This document shows, piece by piece, positions 63,614-64,000 of a stretch of DNA of 64,000 bases. A program made the translations under genes and the position numbers. A model generated the notes under the pieces. The model did no database searches. It was not told the origin of the DNA and saw nothing but the letters and a program-made list of their open reading frames with translations. Location: NCBI RefSeq assembly GCF_009184905.1, contig NZ_WESC01000007.1, positions 124,001 through 188,000 on the forward strand. Reading direction: 5' to 3'. This stretch comes from Parvibaculum sedimenti (GTDB taxonomy: Bacteria > Pseudomonadota > Alphaproteobacteria > Parvibaculales > Parvibaculaceae). Every line of letters begins with the position of its first letter. Position 1 is the first letter of the stretch.

Positions 63614-64000
63614 TTCGACTTCTCCTGTCTCAATCTTTGCCAATAGGCGAGGCGTTTGGAAATCTCACGCTCGAAGCCACGTTCGAAAGGTTCGTAGAAC
63701 TGCTCGCGTTCCATCTCGTCCGGGAAGTAGTCCTGCCCCGAAAATCCTTCCGGCGTGTCGGGATCGTAGACATAGCCTTTGCCGTAACCGAGATCCTTCA
63801 TCAGCCGCGTTGGCGCATTGAGAATATGCGCAGGCGGATTGAGCGAGCCCGTTTCCTTGGCTGCGCGCTTCGCTGCGCCGAAGGCCATGTAGGCCGCATT
63901 CGATTTCGGCGCCGTGGCGAGGTAGATCAGCGCCTGCGCGATAGCGAGTTCGCCTTCGGGACTTCCCAGAAAATCATAGGCCTCTTTCGCGGCGAGCGTC
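63610..64000 (-). CDS. rarA: Replication-associated recombination protein A (RarA/MgsA), C-terminal part
   Basis: The last ~130 residues of an AAA+ protein that stabilises stalled replication forks. The C-terminal tetramerisation domain has LGSPEGELAIAQALIYLA, SNAAYMAFGAAKRAAKE and LNPPAHILNAPTRLMKDLGYGKGY, which is the strongly conserved RarA end. The ATPase domain is beyond the window edge. It overlaps crcB by GTGA, so rarA heads the conserved alphaproteobacterial group. The frame is open to the right edge. Confidence 0.95.
   Translation of the reverse strand, partial: TLAAKEAYDFLGSPEGELAIAQALIYLATAPKSNAAYMAFGAAKRAAKETGSLNPPAHILNAPTRLMKDLGYGKGYVYDPDTPEGFSGQDYFPDEMEREQFYEPFERGFEREISKRLAYWQRLRQEKSK

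Overview
The window reads as the chromosome of a GC-rich alphaproteobacterium, most likely of the Hyphomicrobiales/Rhizobiales type. Lineage markers include a PleD-DivK pair, MipZ, the EipB (DUF1849) envelope protein, DUF1489, DUF3572, an ATP12 chaperone and two biotin-dependent acyl-CoA carboxylases. A Parvibaculum-like genus would fit but is only an inference. Genes are tightly packed and many start/stop codons overlap (ATGA, GTGA, TGATG). I see no prophage, insertion sequence, plasmid or CRISPR feature, so this is core chromosome with a few metabolic accessory clusters.

Layout. 0-9.8 kb: end of pyrB, a dihydroorotase-like gene that has lost its metal ligands, plsY, dprA, topA, rnr and a DUF983 gene. 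9.8-15.7 kb: glyoxalase-fold and old-yellow-enzyme genes divergent from a LysR regulator, two tandem NUDIX genes, an MFS transporter and rpmG with a strong terminator. 16-24.3 kb: pleD-divK, then an overlapping DUF3572-HAD-ROK kinase-dinB unit, a GST, eipB and a 2-hydroxyacid dehydrogenase. 24.3-33.5 kb: RidA, a FemAB-like protein, HIT, clpS-clpA, a D,D-carboxypeptidase with a SPOR domain, and mipZ.

33.9-39.5 kb holds the most distinctive metabolic block: an APC permease, a glutamine-synthetase-like ligase, an aldehyde dehydrogenase and an iron-dependent alcohol dehydrogenase. The set fits gamma-glutamylation of an amino alcohol (ethanolamine-like), then two oxidations. 40.8-51.2 kb and 55.2-58.8 kb carry leucine and propionyl-CoA catabolism: methylcrotonyl-CoA carboxylase, isovaleryl-CoA dehydrogenase, a thiolase, a TetR regulator and propionyl-CoA carboxylase. 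Between them lie tRNA-Leu(GAG), a short siroheme/APS-reductase operon, an isolated short FliN-like gene, lipB and a polymer-forming membrane protein. The right end is a minus-strand run with the transcription order rarA, crcB, rluA-type synthase, HAD phosphatase, asmA and ATP12.

Non-coding structure: two copies of a three-stem palindromic intergenic element lie at 24.8 and 43.3 kb, with a possible half copy at 26.6 kb. Several operator-like palindromes and four convincing or likely terminators are listed. Start codons were chosen from visible ribosome binding sites, overlaps and family N-termini, and GTG starts are common.
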